Assembly (NCBI GenBank): GCA_030705945.1
Contig: JAUZPS010000377.1
Location: 1-5,109 of the forward strand
Length of the DNA stretch: 5,109 nucleotides
Source: Bacillota bacterium
GTDB taxonomy: Bacteria; Bacillota; Clostridia; Acetivibrionales; DSM-2933
Reading direction: 5' to 3'
Positions 1 through 5,109 of this stretch are shown here, one piece after another. The position numbers and the translations under genes were made by a program. The notes under the pieces are model-generated. The model saw nothing but the letters and a program-made list of their open reading frames with translations. It did not search any database and had not been told where the DNA came from. Positions within the stretch are counted from its first letter, which is position 1; every line of letters begins with the position of its first letter.

Positions 1-14
1 ATCTGTTTTTCCAT
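1..14 (-). CDS. start of a divergent gene running off the left edge (partial)
   Basis: Read on the minus strand, an AAGGAG ribosome-binding site (27 to 22) sits 7 nt before an ATG at 14-12, followed by codons for Glu-Lys-Gln, so the protein would begin Met-Glu-Lys-Gln. RBS quality and spacing are what one expects of a real start. An ATG at 19-17 in the same area is only 2 nt from the RBS and is less likely. Only about four codons are visible, so nothing can be said about function. Being divergent from pepD, and having a perfect palindrome just upstream, would fit a regulator, but that is speculation. Confidence 0.4.
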
Positions 15-40
15 ATCATGTCTCCTTAATAAGTCTTCAT

Positions 41-54
41 TAAACAATTGTTTA
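41..54. promoter_or_regulatory. 14-bp perfect palindrome, candidate operator
   Basis: TAAACAATTGTTTA reads the same on both strands and lies 14 nt upstream of the RBS of the leftward gene. Dimeric helix-turn-helix repressors of the MarR or TetR kind often bind AT-rich palindromes of this size at such positions. In AT-rich DNA a 14-bp perfect palindrome is uncommon but can occur by chance, so the regulatory role is inference. Confidence 0.35.
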
Positions 55-201
55 TTAAATAATTAAGGTGGTTTAAAAAACGTTTAAATATTTGCATTTA
101 ATATCGTCATTTAATGGTGTACTTTTGATACCAATCTAAAGTAAAACAGAATCTTATGAATATTAATAAAAATTCTACTATATAAATTGCGGAAAAAATT
201 A

Positions 202-230
202 TTGACATATACGGCTAAGTTCATTATACT
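202..230 (+). promoter_or_regulatory. sigma-A-type promoter, rightward (P1)
   Basis: A consensus -35 TTGACA (202-207), a 17-bp spacer and a -10 TATACT (225-230) make this the best housekeeping promoter match in the window. Transcription would start near 237. The first gene downstream is pepD at 572, giving a leader of about 335 nt that includes the mobile repeat at 431-531. Without that insertion the leader would be about 230 nt. Confidence 0.6.
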
Positions 231-249
231 TACTGTAAAATAACATATA

Positions 250-279
250 TTGTCATAAATGATGATAGTTGTATATAAT
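250..279 (+). promoter_or_regulatory. second tandem promoter, rightward (P2)
   Basis: TTGTCA (250-255) and a perfect TATAAT (274-279) are separated by 18 bp. This gives a second plausible sigma-A start, near 286, behind P1 and in the same direction. A TG lies at 271-272 region only loosely, so this rests on the two hexamers. Target gene is presumably pepD. Confidence 0.45.
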
Positions 280-410
280 GTGTTTGTTTCTAAAGAGAAA
301 TTTCAATTCAAGGTATCCTCGATCTATCAAATTTATTAGGCAAAGAAATGATTTTGTGAAAAGAATTTTGCAGTTAAAAAATTTTCTTTTATATTTGTCA
401 TTGAATTGAT

Positions 411-427
411 CTCTGTCAAAAACAGAG
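411..427. repeat. small hairpin next to mobile repeat copy 1
   Basis: CTCTGT (411-416) and ACAGAG (422-427) form a perfect 6-bp stem with a 5-nt loop. No T-tract follows, so it is a poor intrinsic terminator. It ends exactly where the TTA flanking mobile repeat copy 1 begins (428), so it may have marked the insertion site. Confidence 0.4.
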
Positions 428-430
428 TTA

Positions 431-531
431 GGTAGTATCAAAAAATAAACTGGTCAACTGGGAGTTTCAAAAACTTGATATAATAGGTTTTCATCATACA
501 AAACTTGAACAAGGAATTTTTTGAAACTCCC
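431..531 (-). mobile_element. MITE-like repeat, copy 1 (101 bp, reverse orientation)
   Basis: This is the reverse complement of the repeats at 3279-3376 and 4679-4778 and is similar to them over its whole length. Its ends are GGTAGTATCAAAAA (left, from 431) and TTTTTGAAACTCCC (right, to 531), imperfect inverted repeats of about 11/14. TTA flanks it on both sides (428-430 and 532-534), the expected mark of a 3-bp target duplication. An internal perfect 14-bp inverted repeat, GGGAGTTTCAAAAA (460-473) with 518-531, allows a large hairpin. It codes for no protein and sits in the pepD leader, 40 bp before the start codon. Element family is not recognised; a 3-bp TNA duplication is known for some IS5-family groups, which would be the first parent to look for. 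Confidence 0.8.
476..484 (+). promoter_or_regulatory. extended -10 promoter motif in mobile repeat copy 1
   Basis: TGATATAAT (476-484) matches the extended -10 consensus TG-N-TATAAT exactly and points rightward at pepD, which would give a start near 491 and a leader of about 80 nt. No convincing -35 hexamer is seen 16-19 bp upstream, though extended -10 promoters tolerate that. The same nine bases are kept in the other two copies. Confidence 0.4.
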
Positions 532-571
532 TTATAAAATATATATAAAATGAATTGGGGGAATCAAAATT

Positions 572-2230
572 ATGAGTAATACAGACACATCTTTCGAACC
601 TAAATCGGTCAATGATTACTTTGTGGGTATAACCCAAAATCCTCATCCATCTGCAAACCAAAAAGGCGTTAGCGGTAATGAAGACCCGGTCAGGAAATAT
701 GTAGTTGAGCAGGCGAAGATGATACCGGGAGTTGAAGTGGTGTTTTATAAAGAGGCTGCCACCGAACCAGGGGAACGGGTGATTGTATTACGCCGTCCGG
801 GCTCGGGAGAATATGCGCAGAAAAAGCCGGTTATCCTACAAGCGCACCTTGATATGGTGTACAATCCTGTAGATATGCAATTTCCTTTAAATATTATCAC
901 TAACGAAGCCTATAAAGACGGTAAATGGATAAAAGCTAAGGACCAAACGGGCAGGGATTCTACGCTAGGAGCAGACGACGGTATAGGTGTCGCGACTGCT
1001 TTAGCCATACTGAAAGATGAAAGCCTTAAGGATTTGCCAATTGAATGCCTCTTTACAGTGCAGGAAGAGACCGATATGGGCGGCGCGCAAAATTGTGATT
1101 TAAATAACCTTGAAGGTGAAACATTGTTAAACCTGGATGCTGAAGATCTGAAAGTAATAATATACGGAAGCGCTGGTGGAGCTGAAACTGATTATACTAG
1201 CGCAATTACCCGTTTTGACCTGCCAGCTGGATATACAAGCATTAAAGCATACATATCCGGTTTGAGAGGAGGGCATTCAGGTGTTGATATAAACAAAGGA
1301 CACTTGAACGCCATCAAAGCGTTGAACCAAGTTCTGACACGTTTGAACAAGCGAATTAACAATCTGGATGTCACCGGCAGCATAAGCAGTTATGATATGT
1401 ATTTATATGATTTTGAACGTACAGATATAATCAAAGCCAATGCCATTCCTACCGGAGCAAAGGCAATGGTGGCTGTGCCTAAGGACCAGGCAGATTCTTT
1501 TATAACAGATTTTAAAAAATATTGTGAAGCGTTGAAACAGCAATATCAGCCGATAGAAAGCGGGTTTACATGCGACGCCATCGAGATAAATGTTGATGCA
1601 AAACCTTTAGATGACAAATCAACAGACGCTATCCTATGCATAATCTCACAGATTCCTTCCGGCGTAATCTCAATGATTCCTGAAGTTCCTGATGTTGTTG
1701 AGACATCCTCGAATCTTTATAATGTTGAAATAAAAACAATAATTGAAACAGAGATTAAAACTGATCTTGAAACTAAAACTGAAACAAAAATAGAAACTCA
1801 AACTGAATGCGTCGCAATTGCTTCTTCAAACCGCAGTTCTAACGATAGCGCTCTGTCTGCTCTAAGTGAGGCGCAATCAAACATAGGAAAAATATTTAAT
1901 TTTAATGTGATAACGGGAATTAATTCTTATGTTTCATGGCAGCCTGATAATGCTTCCCATGTATTTAATATAGCTAAAGATGTTTATTTTGAACAATATA
2001 ATGAGGAGATGAAAACAACTGTTATACATGCAGGATTGGAATGCGGTACATTAGCAAGTCGTTTCATGGCCGAAAAACAGGTTAAGCTGGATTGCGTGTC
2101 AATCGGACCAACAATCAAAAATCCCCATACAGGCAATGAAACTCTGCAAATCGAATCCGAGGATGGAAAGCAAACAGTCGGTCAGTTTTATGATTGCGCG
2201 CGCGAGATAGCGCGCAGGCTGTATGAGTAA
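572..2230 (+). CDS. pepD: aminoacyl-histidine (Xaa-His) dipeptidase, M20 family
   Basis: A cytosolic di-zinc peptidase of the PepD type, which splits Xaa-His dipeptides such as carnosine-like substrates and so serves peptide and amino-acid use. No signal peptide is visible. The family's metal and catalytic residues are all there: H92 and D94 in AHLDMV, D135 in LGADDGIGV, E165-E166 in VQEET, D189 in LNLDAED, and H519 in NPHTG. The GGHSG lid motif (H235) and HAGLECG (486-492) are also present. At 552 residues it is longer than the roughly 485 usual for the family. Much of the excess is a Glu/Thr/Lys-rich stretch at about 386-413, between the conserved VETSSNL and RSSNDSA segments. The ATG at 572 follows a GGGGG RBS at 557-561. 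Two tandem promoters and a mobile repeat lie upstream. No clear terminator follows; a secreted deacetylase begins 155 bp on with its own likely promoter. Confidence 0.93.
   Translation: MSNTDTSFEPKSVNDYFVGITQNPHPSANQKGVSGNEDPVRKYVVEQAKMIPGVEVVFYKEAATEPGERVIVLRRPGSGEYAQKKPVILQAHLDMVYNPVDMQFPLNIITNEAYKDGKWIKAKDQTGRDSTLGADDGIGVATALAILKDESLKDLPIECLFTVQEETDMGGAQNCDLNNLEGETLLNLDAEDLKVIIYGSAGGAETDYTSAITRFDLPAGYTSIKAYISGLRGGHSGVDINKGHLNAIKALNQVLTRLNKRINNLDVTGSISSYDMYLYDFERTDIIKANAIPTGAKAMVAVPKDQADSFITDFKKYCEALKQQYQPIESGFTCDAIEINVDAKPLDDKSTDAILCIISQIPSGVISMIPEVPDVVETSSNLYNVEIKTIIETEIKTDLETKTETKIETQTECVAIASSNRSSNDSALSALSEAQSNIGKIFNFNVITGINSYVSWQPDNASHVFNIAKDVYFEQYNEEMKTTVIHAGLECGTLASRFMAEKQVKLDCVSIGPTIKNPHTGNETLQIESEDGKQTVGQFYDCAREIARRLYE
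1727..1810 (+). repeat. degenerate hexamer repeat inside pepD (Glu/Thr/Lys insert)
   Basis: Codons 386-413 spell a run alternating Glu/Lys/Gln with Thr and Ile. At the DNA level 1769-1804 reads as six near-identical hexamers: GAAACT, AAAACT, GAAACA, AAAATA, GAAACT, CAAACT. This suggests growth by slippage of a short in-frame repeat. It lies where ordinary PepD proteins have a short surface turn between two strands, so it is probably an exposed loop. The frame is kept on both sides. Confidence 0.65.
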
Positions 2231-2303
2231 GCTTTTATTTTATAAACAGCTGTCTAGCTTTCTTATTGAAATACATGTATTGCTATAAAAATATATTTTT
2301 GTA

Positions 2304-2332
2304 TTGTGTATATAATATCTTAATTATATAAT
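2304..2332 (+). promoter_or_regulatory. candidate promoter for the deacetylase gene
   Basis: A perfect -10 TATAAT (2327-2332) lies 17 bp after a weak -35 TTGTGT (2304-2309), placing a start near 2339, about 47 nt before the ATG. A second TATAAT at 2311-2316 lacks a matching -35. The region is very AT-rich, so some matches are expected by chance. Confidence 0.4.
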
Positions 2333-2385
2333 ATATGGTGCATTAGTTCATTCTTAAAAATTTTAAATAACTTGGAGGTTAAATT

Positions 2386-3159
2386 ATGAGTAAAACTTTA
2401 AAAATTTGCAAAAAGTATTTCGTTACCGCAGTAATTCTTATTTCAATGGTTTGTATGGTTGTATCAGTCGGTCCGATTAATGCAAATGCAGCTACAAGCG
2501 TAAATGTACCTGTCCTATGTTATCACGTTGTAACTAATAATCCATCAGGAACATATCAATTTAGTCTGTCTGAGTTTAAAAATCAATTAGCTTATCTAAA
2601 AAAGAATGGTTATACTACTTTATCAATGAACCAATTCATTCAAATTATGAATAATAAAGCTGCTGCGCCAAGTAAACCGATATTGTTAACATTTGATGAT
2701 TGCACATCAGATTTCGCTTCAAATGTTGTGCCTGCCTTATCACAATATGGAATGAAAGCAACGCAATTTGTTGTCAGCAGTTGGGTCAATACCTCTGGAC
2801 ATTTAACATCAGCTCAGCTTAAATCATTTTCGGGCAAGGGATATGATATTCAATGTCACACAGTTTCTCATATTAGTTTGAAAGGACAAAGTTATAGTAA
2901 ACAATATTCGGAAATTCAAAATAACAAAACCGCAATAAACTCATATACAGGTATTACACCAAGTGTATTAGCTTACCCCTATGGTCCTTATGATCAGAAT
3001 ACAATCACTGCTCAACAAAATTCAGGCATTAAGATGGGTTTTACAGTAAATGGCGGATTGTGTAATAGTTCAACAAATAAGTACGCTCTCCCAAGAGCTG
3101 TAATCGTAAATGGCGACTCATTAACAACCTTTGCTAGAAAGATCACAAAAGGATATTAA
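2386..3159 (+). CDS. secreted polysaccharide deacetylase, NodB/PgaB-like (CE4)
   Basis: A metal-dependent N- or O-deacetylase of extracellular or cell-wall glycans; the substrate cannot be told from sequence. Residues 1-35 are a signal peptide: Lys-rich start, hydrophobic core at about 12-28, and an Ala-Asn-Ala|Ala cleavage site near 35/36. The mature protein opens with VPVLCYHVV (41-49), typical of the PgaB/IcaB branch. NodB motif 1 is TFDDC (102-106; D104 catalytic base, D105 metal), motif 2 is HTVSH (H158, H162, metal), and motif 3 is AYPYGPY (196-202). The family almost always has Gly where this protein has C106. It ends soon after the conserved ALPRAVI segment (234-240), and no dockerin, LysM or other anchoring domain is attached, so it is probably released or held by the wall. 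A strong GGAGG (2374-2378) 7 nt before the ATG fixes the start. A hairpin terminator follows at 3202-3273. Confidence 0.88.
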   Translation: MSKTLKICKKYFVTAVILISMVCMVVSVGPINANAATSVNVPVLCYHVVTNNPSGTYQFSLSEFKNQLAYLKKNGYTTLSMNQFIQIMNNKAAAPSKPILLTFDDCTSDFASNVVPALSQYGMKATQFVVSSWVNTSGHLTSAQLKSFSGKGYDIQCHTVSHISLKGQSYSKQYSEIQNNKTAINSYTGITPSVLAYPYGPYDQNTITAQQNSGIKMGFTVNGGLCNSSTNKYALPRAVIVNGDSLTTFARKITKGY

Positions 3160-3201
3160 TAGATTAATAAATAGATATTTACTGAATTAAAGTAATTAAA
3201 G

Positions 3202-3273
3202 TATAACTTCCGATTCTTTGTTGTTCGCGACTATCAATGAGCCTGAACAAAAATTTATCGGAAGTTATATTTT
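3202..3273 (+). terminator. long-loop hairpin terminator after the deacetylase gene
   Basis: TATAACTTCCGAT (3202-3214) and ATCGGAAGTTATA (3257-3269) are perfect 13-bp inverted repeats, followed by TTTT (3270-3273). They start 42 bp after the deacetylase stop codon. The 42-nt loop is longer than usual for an intrinsic terminator. The T-tract is only on the plus-strand side, so it serves the rightward gene. Mobile repeat copy 2 begins six bases further on. Confidence 0.55.
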
Positions 3274-3278
3274 AATAA

Positions 3279-3376
3279 GGGCGTTTCAAAAAATTCCTTG
3301 TTCAAGTTTTGTATGATGAAAACTCATTATATCAAGTTTTTAAAACGACCAGTTGCTAAGTTTTTTTGATACTGCC
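3279..3376 (+). mobile_element. MITE-like repeat, copy 2 (98 bp)
   Basis: Begins GGGCGTTTCAAAAA and ends TTTTGATACTGCC, whose reverse complement matches the opening imperfectly. TAA flanks both sides (3276-3278 and 3377-3379). It is in the same orientation as copy 3 and opposite to copy 1. Its internal inverted repeat is degraded by a mismatch (GGGCGTTTC against AAAACGACC). It fills most of the gap between the convergent deacetylase and CYTH-dockerin genes. The conserved extended -10 (ATTATATCA, 3326-3334, read on the minus strand) points into the deacetylase 3' end, so any transcript would be antisense. Confidence 0.8.
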
Positions 3377-3406
3377 TAAGCCCATAATCAAGAGCATAAA
3401 AACAGC

Positions 3407-4576
3407 TTATTGTGGTATACCATATTGCGCAAGGCTGCCGTTTTTATACTTTTTATCGTTGGTTACATCCTTACCTACCCAATCGGGTGGTGTATATTTG
3501 TTTGCCGCTTCAATGCTTGGAAATTCGACTTCATAATATGCAAGTCCCGCTAAATTTCCCTTAAATATATCAATTGCAAACATTATTCCGCTTTTCTCCA
3601 GACCCTGATATCTAGTCTTATATATTATATTACCTTCAGTTTTTTTCATAAGAGTATTATATTCTTGTTCAGTAATATAAAATTCTCGTTCTTCCCTCGT
3701 CATTAAATCATCAGTAACGTATGCTTTTACAGTAAGGAAGTACATCCAATCATCTGCGCAGCGGATCCTTATTTCTGGTGAAAAACTTATATAGGCTTGT
3801 GTAAGCTCGTATTTATCCAGTGTTGAAAGGTCAAACGGTATTTTACTTTTGTCAACCAAAAACTTTCTTTCAATTTCAAGACTTGACGTGTCTGGTGTTG
3901 GAGTTGGCGATATTATTGATGTTGGTGTGGGTGATTGTGTAAATGTTGGCGAAGGAGTATTTGTTGTGGGTATAGGAGTTGTGGGTATAGGTGTTGGGCT
4001 TACCTGTATATATGGGGGATAACTTTCAGAATTTGCATTAAAATGTCTGGCTATACATAATACATCTAGCATATTGATGCTATCGTCCTTGTTAAAGTCT
4101 GAATCAGCCATATATAAGCTATCGCCTTTTATGCTGTTAAACCGAGCAGCTAATAAAATACAGTCAGACATATTGACGCAACCATCTCCGTTAATATCTC
4201 CTGCCCACATTGGTATATCCTTAAGGAGCGCGGTAAAATTCTGAAATGTTATACCCCCTAATGTTCTTTTTAAAAAGCCTGGTTTTTGAATTGTAATAGT
4301 TGTATCGAATCCCAAGGTAAAATCGCCGTTTTGATCAGTCGAGGCGCTAGAAGCTGCTCCGCTGATTGTAAAACCGGCATTAACCAATTCCATTTCTACT
4401 AAGTTACAATCAATATCTGTTTTAATATTGCCGATTATGCGATATACAGGCGGCATATCTGATGGCGCGGTTTCAGCATAAGCCTTTAACTGCCCTGCAA
4501 TATCGGTTGCTATCATTGTCTGAAACAAAAGAATACAAGTCAAGGCTGATGTTATTATCTTTTTAAATATTTTCAT
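3407..4576 (-). CDS. secreted dockerin protein with C-terminal CYTH (triphosphate tunnel) domain
   Basis: Residues 1-34 form a signal peptide (Lys-rich start, hydrophobic core, AYA|E cleavage). About 44-120 is a small beta-sandwich resembling carboxypeptidase-regulatory-like domains often found before dockerins. Two dockerin calcium-binding repeats follow, at 127-148 (DINGDGCVNMSD) and 160-181 (DFNKDDSINMLD), then a Pro/Thr/Ser linker at 192-231. Residues 233-389 are a CYTH domain: ExExK signature EIERK (234-238), R270 and R272 in RIR, K284, E296/E298, K320 and R322 in KTRY, D336, E349 and E351 in YEVEF, and a closing WVGKDVTNDKKY...NGSLA segment as in NE1496/CthTTM-like enzymes. All expected tunnel residues are present, so it may hydrolyse tripolyphosphate or nucleoside triphosphates outside the cell; the activity is inferred. 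The dockerin implies docking to a cohesin scaffold. The GGGGG RBS (4588-4584) sets the start. Mobile repeats lie on both sides. Confidence 0.88.
   Translation of the reverse strand: MKIFKKIITSALTCILLFQTMIATDIAGQLKAYAETAPSDMPPVYRIIGNIKTDIDCNLVEMELVNAGFTISGAASSASTDQNGDFTLGFDTTITIQKPGFLKRTLGGITFQNFTALLKDIPMWAGDINGDGCVNMSDCILLAARFNSIKGDSLYMADSDFNKDDSINMLDVLCIARHFNANSESYPPYIQVSPTPIPTTPIPTTNTPSPTFTQSPTPTSIISPTPTPDTSSLEIERKFLVDKSKIPFDLSTLDKYELTQAYISFSPEIRIRCADDWMYFLTVKAYVTDDLMTREEREFYITEQEYNTLMKKTEGNIIYKTRYQGLEKSGIMFAIDIFKGNLAGLAYYEVEFPSIEAANKYTPPDWVGKDVTNDKKYKNGSLAQYGIPQ
3963..3992 (-). repeat. 15-bp tandem repeat in the Pro/Thr linker
   Basis: Two adjacent 15-bp units (3963-3977 and 3978-3992), identical at 14 of 15 positions, encode the repeated Pro-Ile-Pro-Thr-Thr of the linker between the dockerin and CYTH domains. 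Linkers of this kind in extracellular Clostridia enzymes grow and shrink by such duplications and are often glycosylated. Confidence 0.7.
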
Positions 4577-4678
4577 AAAAATTCCCCCTATATTTTAAAG
4601 TTTGTTTTTCATCAAATATCCCAAGCTTTTTTAGATTTTCACATTTAGCTCAGAGTCTCGTATATATCCATTATGTAA

Positions 4679-4778
4679 GGGCGTTTCAAAAAATTCCTTG
4701 TTCAAGTTTATACGACGAAAACCCATTATATCAAGTTTTTGAAGCGATCAGTTGACCAGTTATTTTTATGATACTACC
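4679..4778 (+). mobile_element. MITE-like repeat, copy 3 (100 bp)
   Basis: Opens with the same ~30 bases as copy 2 and closes with TGATACTACC, as in copy 1. TAA flanks both sides (4676-4678 and 4779-4781). It lies between the two dockerin genes, 103 bp upstream of the CYTH-dockerin start codon and 39 bp after the stop of the right-hand gene. The internal inverted repeat has three mismatches in the outer nine pairs, so this copy looks older or less constrained than copy 1 in its hairpin. Confidence 0.8.
4725..4733 (-). promoter_or_regulatory. extended -10 promoter motif in mobile repeat copy 3
   Basis: On the minus strand the bases read TGATATAAT, an exact extended -10, pointing at the CYTH-dockerin gene. 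A transcript would start near 4718 with a leader of about 142 nt. I see no better promoter in the 102 bp between the repeat and the start codon, which makes this the leading candidate. No clear -35 is present. Confidence 0.4.
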
Positions 4779-4817
4779 TAACACACGCGGCATCATAATT
4801 TATACATATTCGCTCTA

Positions 4818-5109
4818 TCAGCTTGAAGCATATGTTGAATTAAATTTACATGCAATCTTTATCACATCTATCATGTTAATACATTTATCCCCATTCAAGT
4901 CGCATCTTAAGTCAAAATTCAATCCTGATTGGTTAGAGCCAAAGGCCTTAGCAAGAGTTATAACATCAATCATATTTACCGCGCCGTCTCTGTTTATATC
5001 CTCCGGGCCAAAACCATAGGCGTCAATATAATACGTAACCCATGCAAGGGCAGCGTTAAGGTTTATTTTCACTACATTGGTTGACCAGGACTGTTCATTG
5101 TCAATATAC
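4818..5109 (-). CDS. C-terminal end of a dockerin type I protein (partial)
   Basis: The reading frame is open from the window edge (5109) to a TGA at 4820-4818. A GTG at 5072 is an internal valine rather than a start: the frame continues upstream with Tyr-Ile-Asp-Asn-Glu-Gln-Ser-Trp-Ser and has no RBS there. The visible ~96 residues end in a dockerin pair: DINRDGAVNMID...LAKAFGS and DLNGDKCINMID...IACKFNS. Both have the Asp/Asn calcium-loop pattern and Met-Ile at the cohesin-contact positions 10-11. The catalytic or binding part lies outside the window, so function is unknown beyond likely secretion and docking to a cohesin. It runs in the same direction as the CYTH-dockerin gene, separated by mobile repeat copy 3. 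Confidence 0.85.
   Translation of the reverse strand, partial: YIDNEQSWSTNVVKINLNAALAWVTYYIDAYGFGPEDINRDGAVNMIDVITLAKAFGSNQSGLNFDLRCDLNGDKCINMIDVIKIACKFNSTYASS

Noticed and set aside
253..441. 62-residue minus-strand reading frame
   Set aside because: It has no RBS, has AT-rich composition with Phe/Ile/Asn-heavy content, and runs into the mobile repeat; there is no sign of coding.
1192..1383. 63-residue minus-strand reading frame within pepD
   Set aside because: Shadow of the well-supported pepD frame, with no RBS.
2195..2216. GC-only hairpin (GCGCGC 2198-2203 with 2210-2215) as a pepD terminator
   Set aside because: It lies inside the last codons of pepD and the nearest T-rich run starts about 17 nt later, so it does not fit an intrinsic terminator; the stem may simply reflect Ala/Arg codons.
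431..3376. Copies 1 and 2, in opposite orientations, as the ends of a composite transposon carrying pepD and the deacetylase
   Set aside because: Each copy has its own TAA pair, which fits independent insertions, and there is no transposase; a composite unit would be expected to show duplication only at its outer ends.
3382..3418. Weak inverted repeat (CCATAAT with ATTGTGG) as terminator of the CYTH-dockerin gene
   Set aside because: The stem has mismatches and no T-tract follows on the minus strand.
431..4778. CRISPR array formed by the three repeats
   Set aside because: The units are ~100 bp, kilobases apart, in mixed orientation and separated by genes; there are no regular spacers and no cas genes.
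4768..5019. 83-residue plus-strand reading frame
   Set aside because: It overlaps the dockerin coding sequence on the other strand, starts inside mobile repeat copy 3 and has no RBS.

Overview
The window comes from an AT-rich, Gram-positive, low-GC anaerobe. Two different genes carry tandem dockerin type I repeats of the 'D-x-N-x-D-G-x-x-N-M-x-D' type, and the ribosome-binding sites are strong and purine-rich (GGAGG, GGGGG). Both point to a dockerin-bearing Clostridia relative (Ruminiclostridium, Acetivibrio or Pseudobacteroides-like). The genus is inference; no rRNA or marker gene is present.

Layout. Bases 1-14 look like the first codons of a gene running leftward out of the window, with a good RBS and a 14-bp palindrome in front of it. 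Bases 15-571 are a divergent regulatory region with two tandem sigma-A-type promoters pointing right and a 101-bp mobile repeat. Next comes pepD (572-2230, +), a cytosolic M20-family Xaa-His dipeptidase with an odd Glu/Thr/Lys-rich insert. It is followed by a secreted NodB/PgaB-like polysaccharide deacetylase (2386-3159, +) and a long hairpin terminator. Convergent to these, on the minus strand, is a secreted protein of unusual architecture (4576-3407): signal peptide, small beta-sandwich domain, dockerin pair, Pro/Thr linker, and a full CYTH (triphosphate tunnel metalloenzyme) domain. At the right edge is the C-terminal end of a second dockerin protein (4818-5109, -), cut by the window boundary.

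The strongest non-coding signal is a family of three ~100-bp non-coding mobile repeats (MITE-like): 431-531, reverse orientation; 3279-3376 and 4679-4778, forward. All three share imperfect terminal inverted repeats (GGNNGTNTCAAAAA) and are flanked on both sides by TAA (TTA when read reversed), which fits a 3-bp target duplication. Each holds a second, internal inverted repeat and a conserved TGATATAAT extended -10 motif. In copies 1 and 3 this motif points at the start of the next gene (pepD and the CYTH-dockerin gene), so the element may act as a portable promoter/5' leader.

The genes do not form one obvious pathway. The three secreted products (deacetylase, CYTH-dockerin, partial dockerin protein) fit an extracellular glycan/cellulosome setting, while pepD is a housekeeping peptidase. 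The most novel items are a dockerin-borne, exported CYTH phosphohydrolase and the promoter-bearing repeat family.
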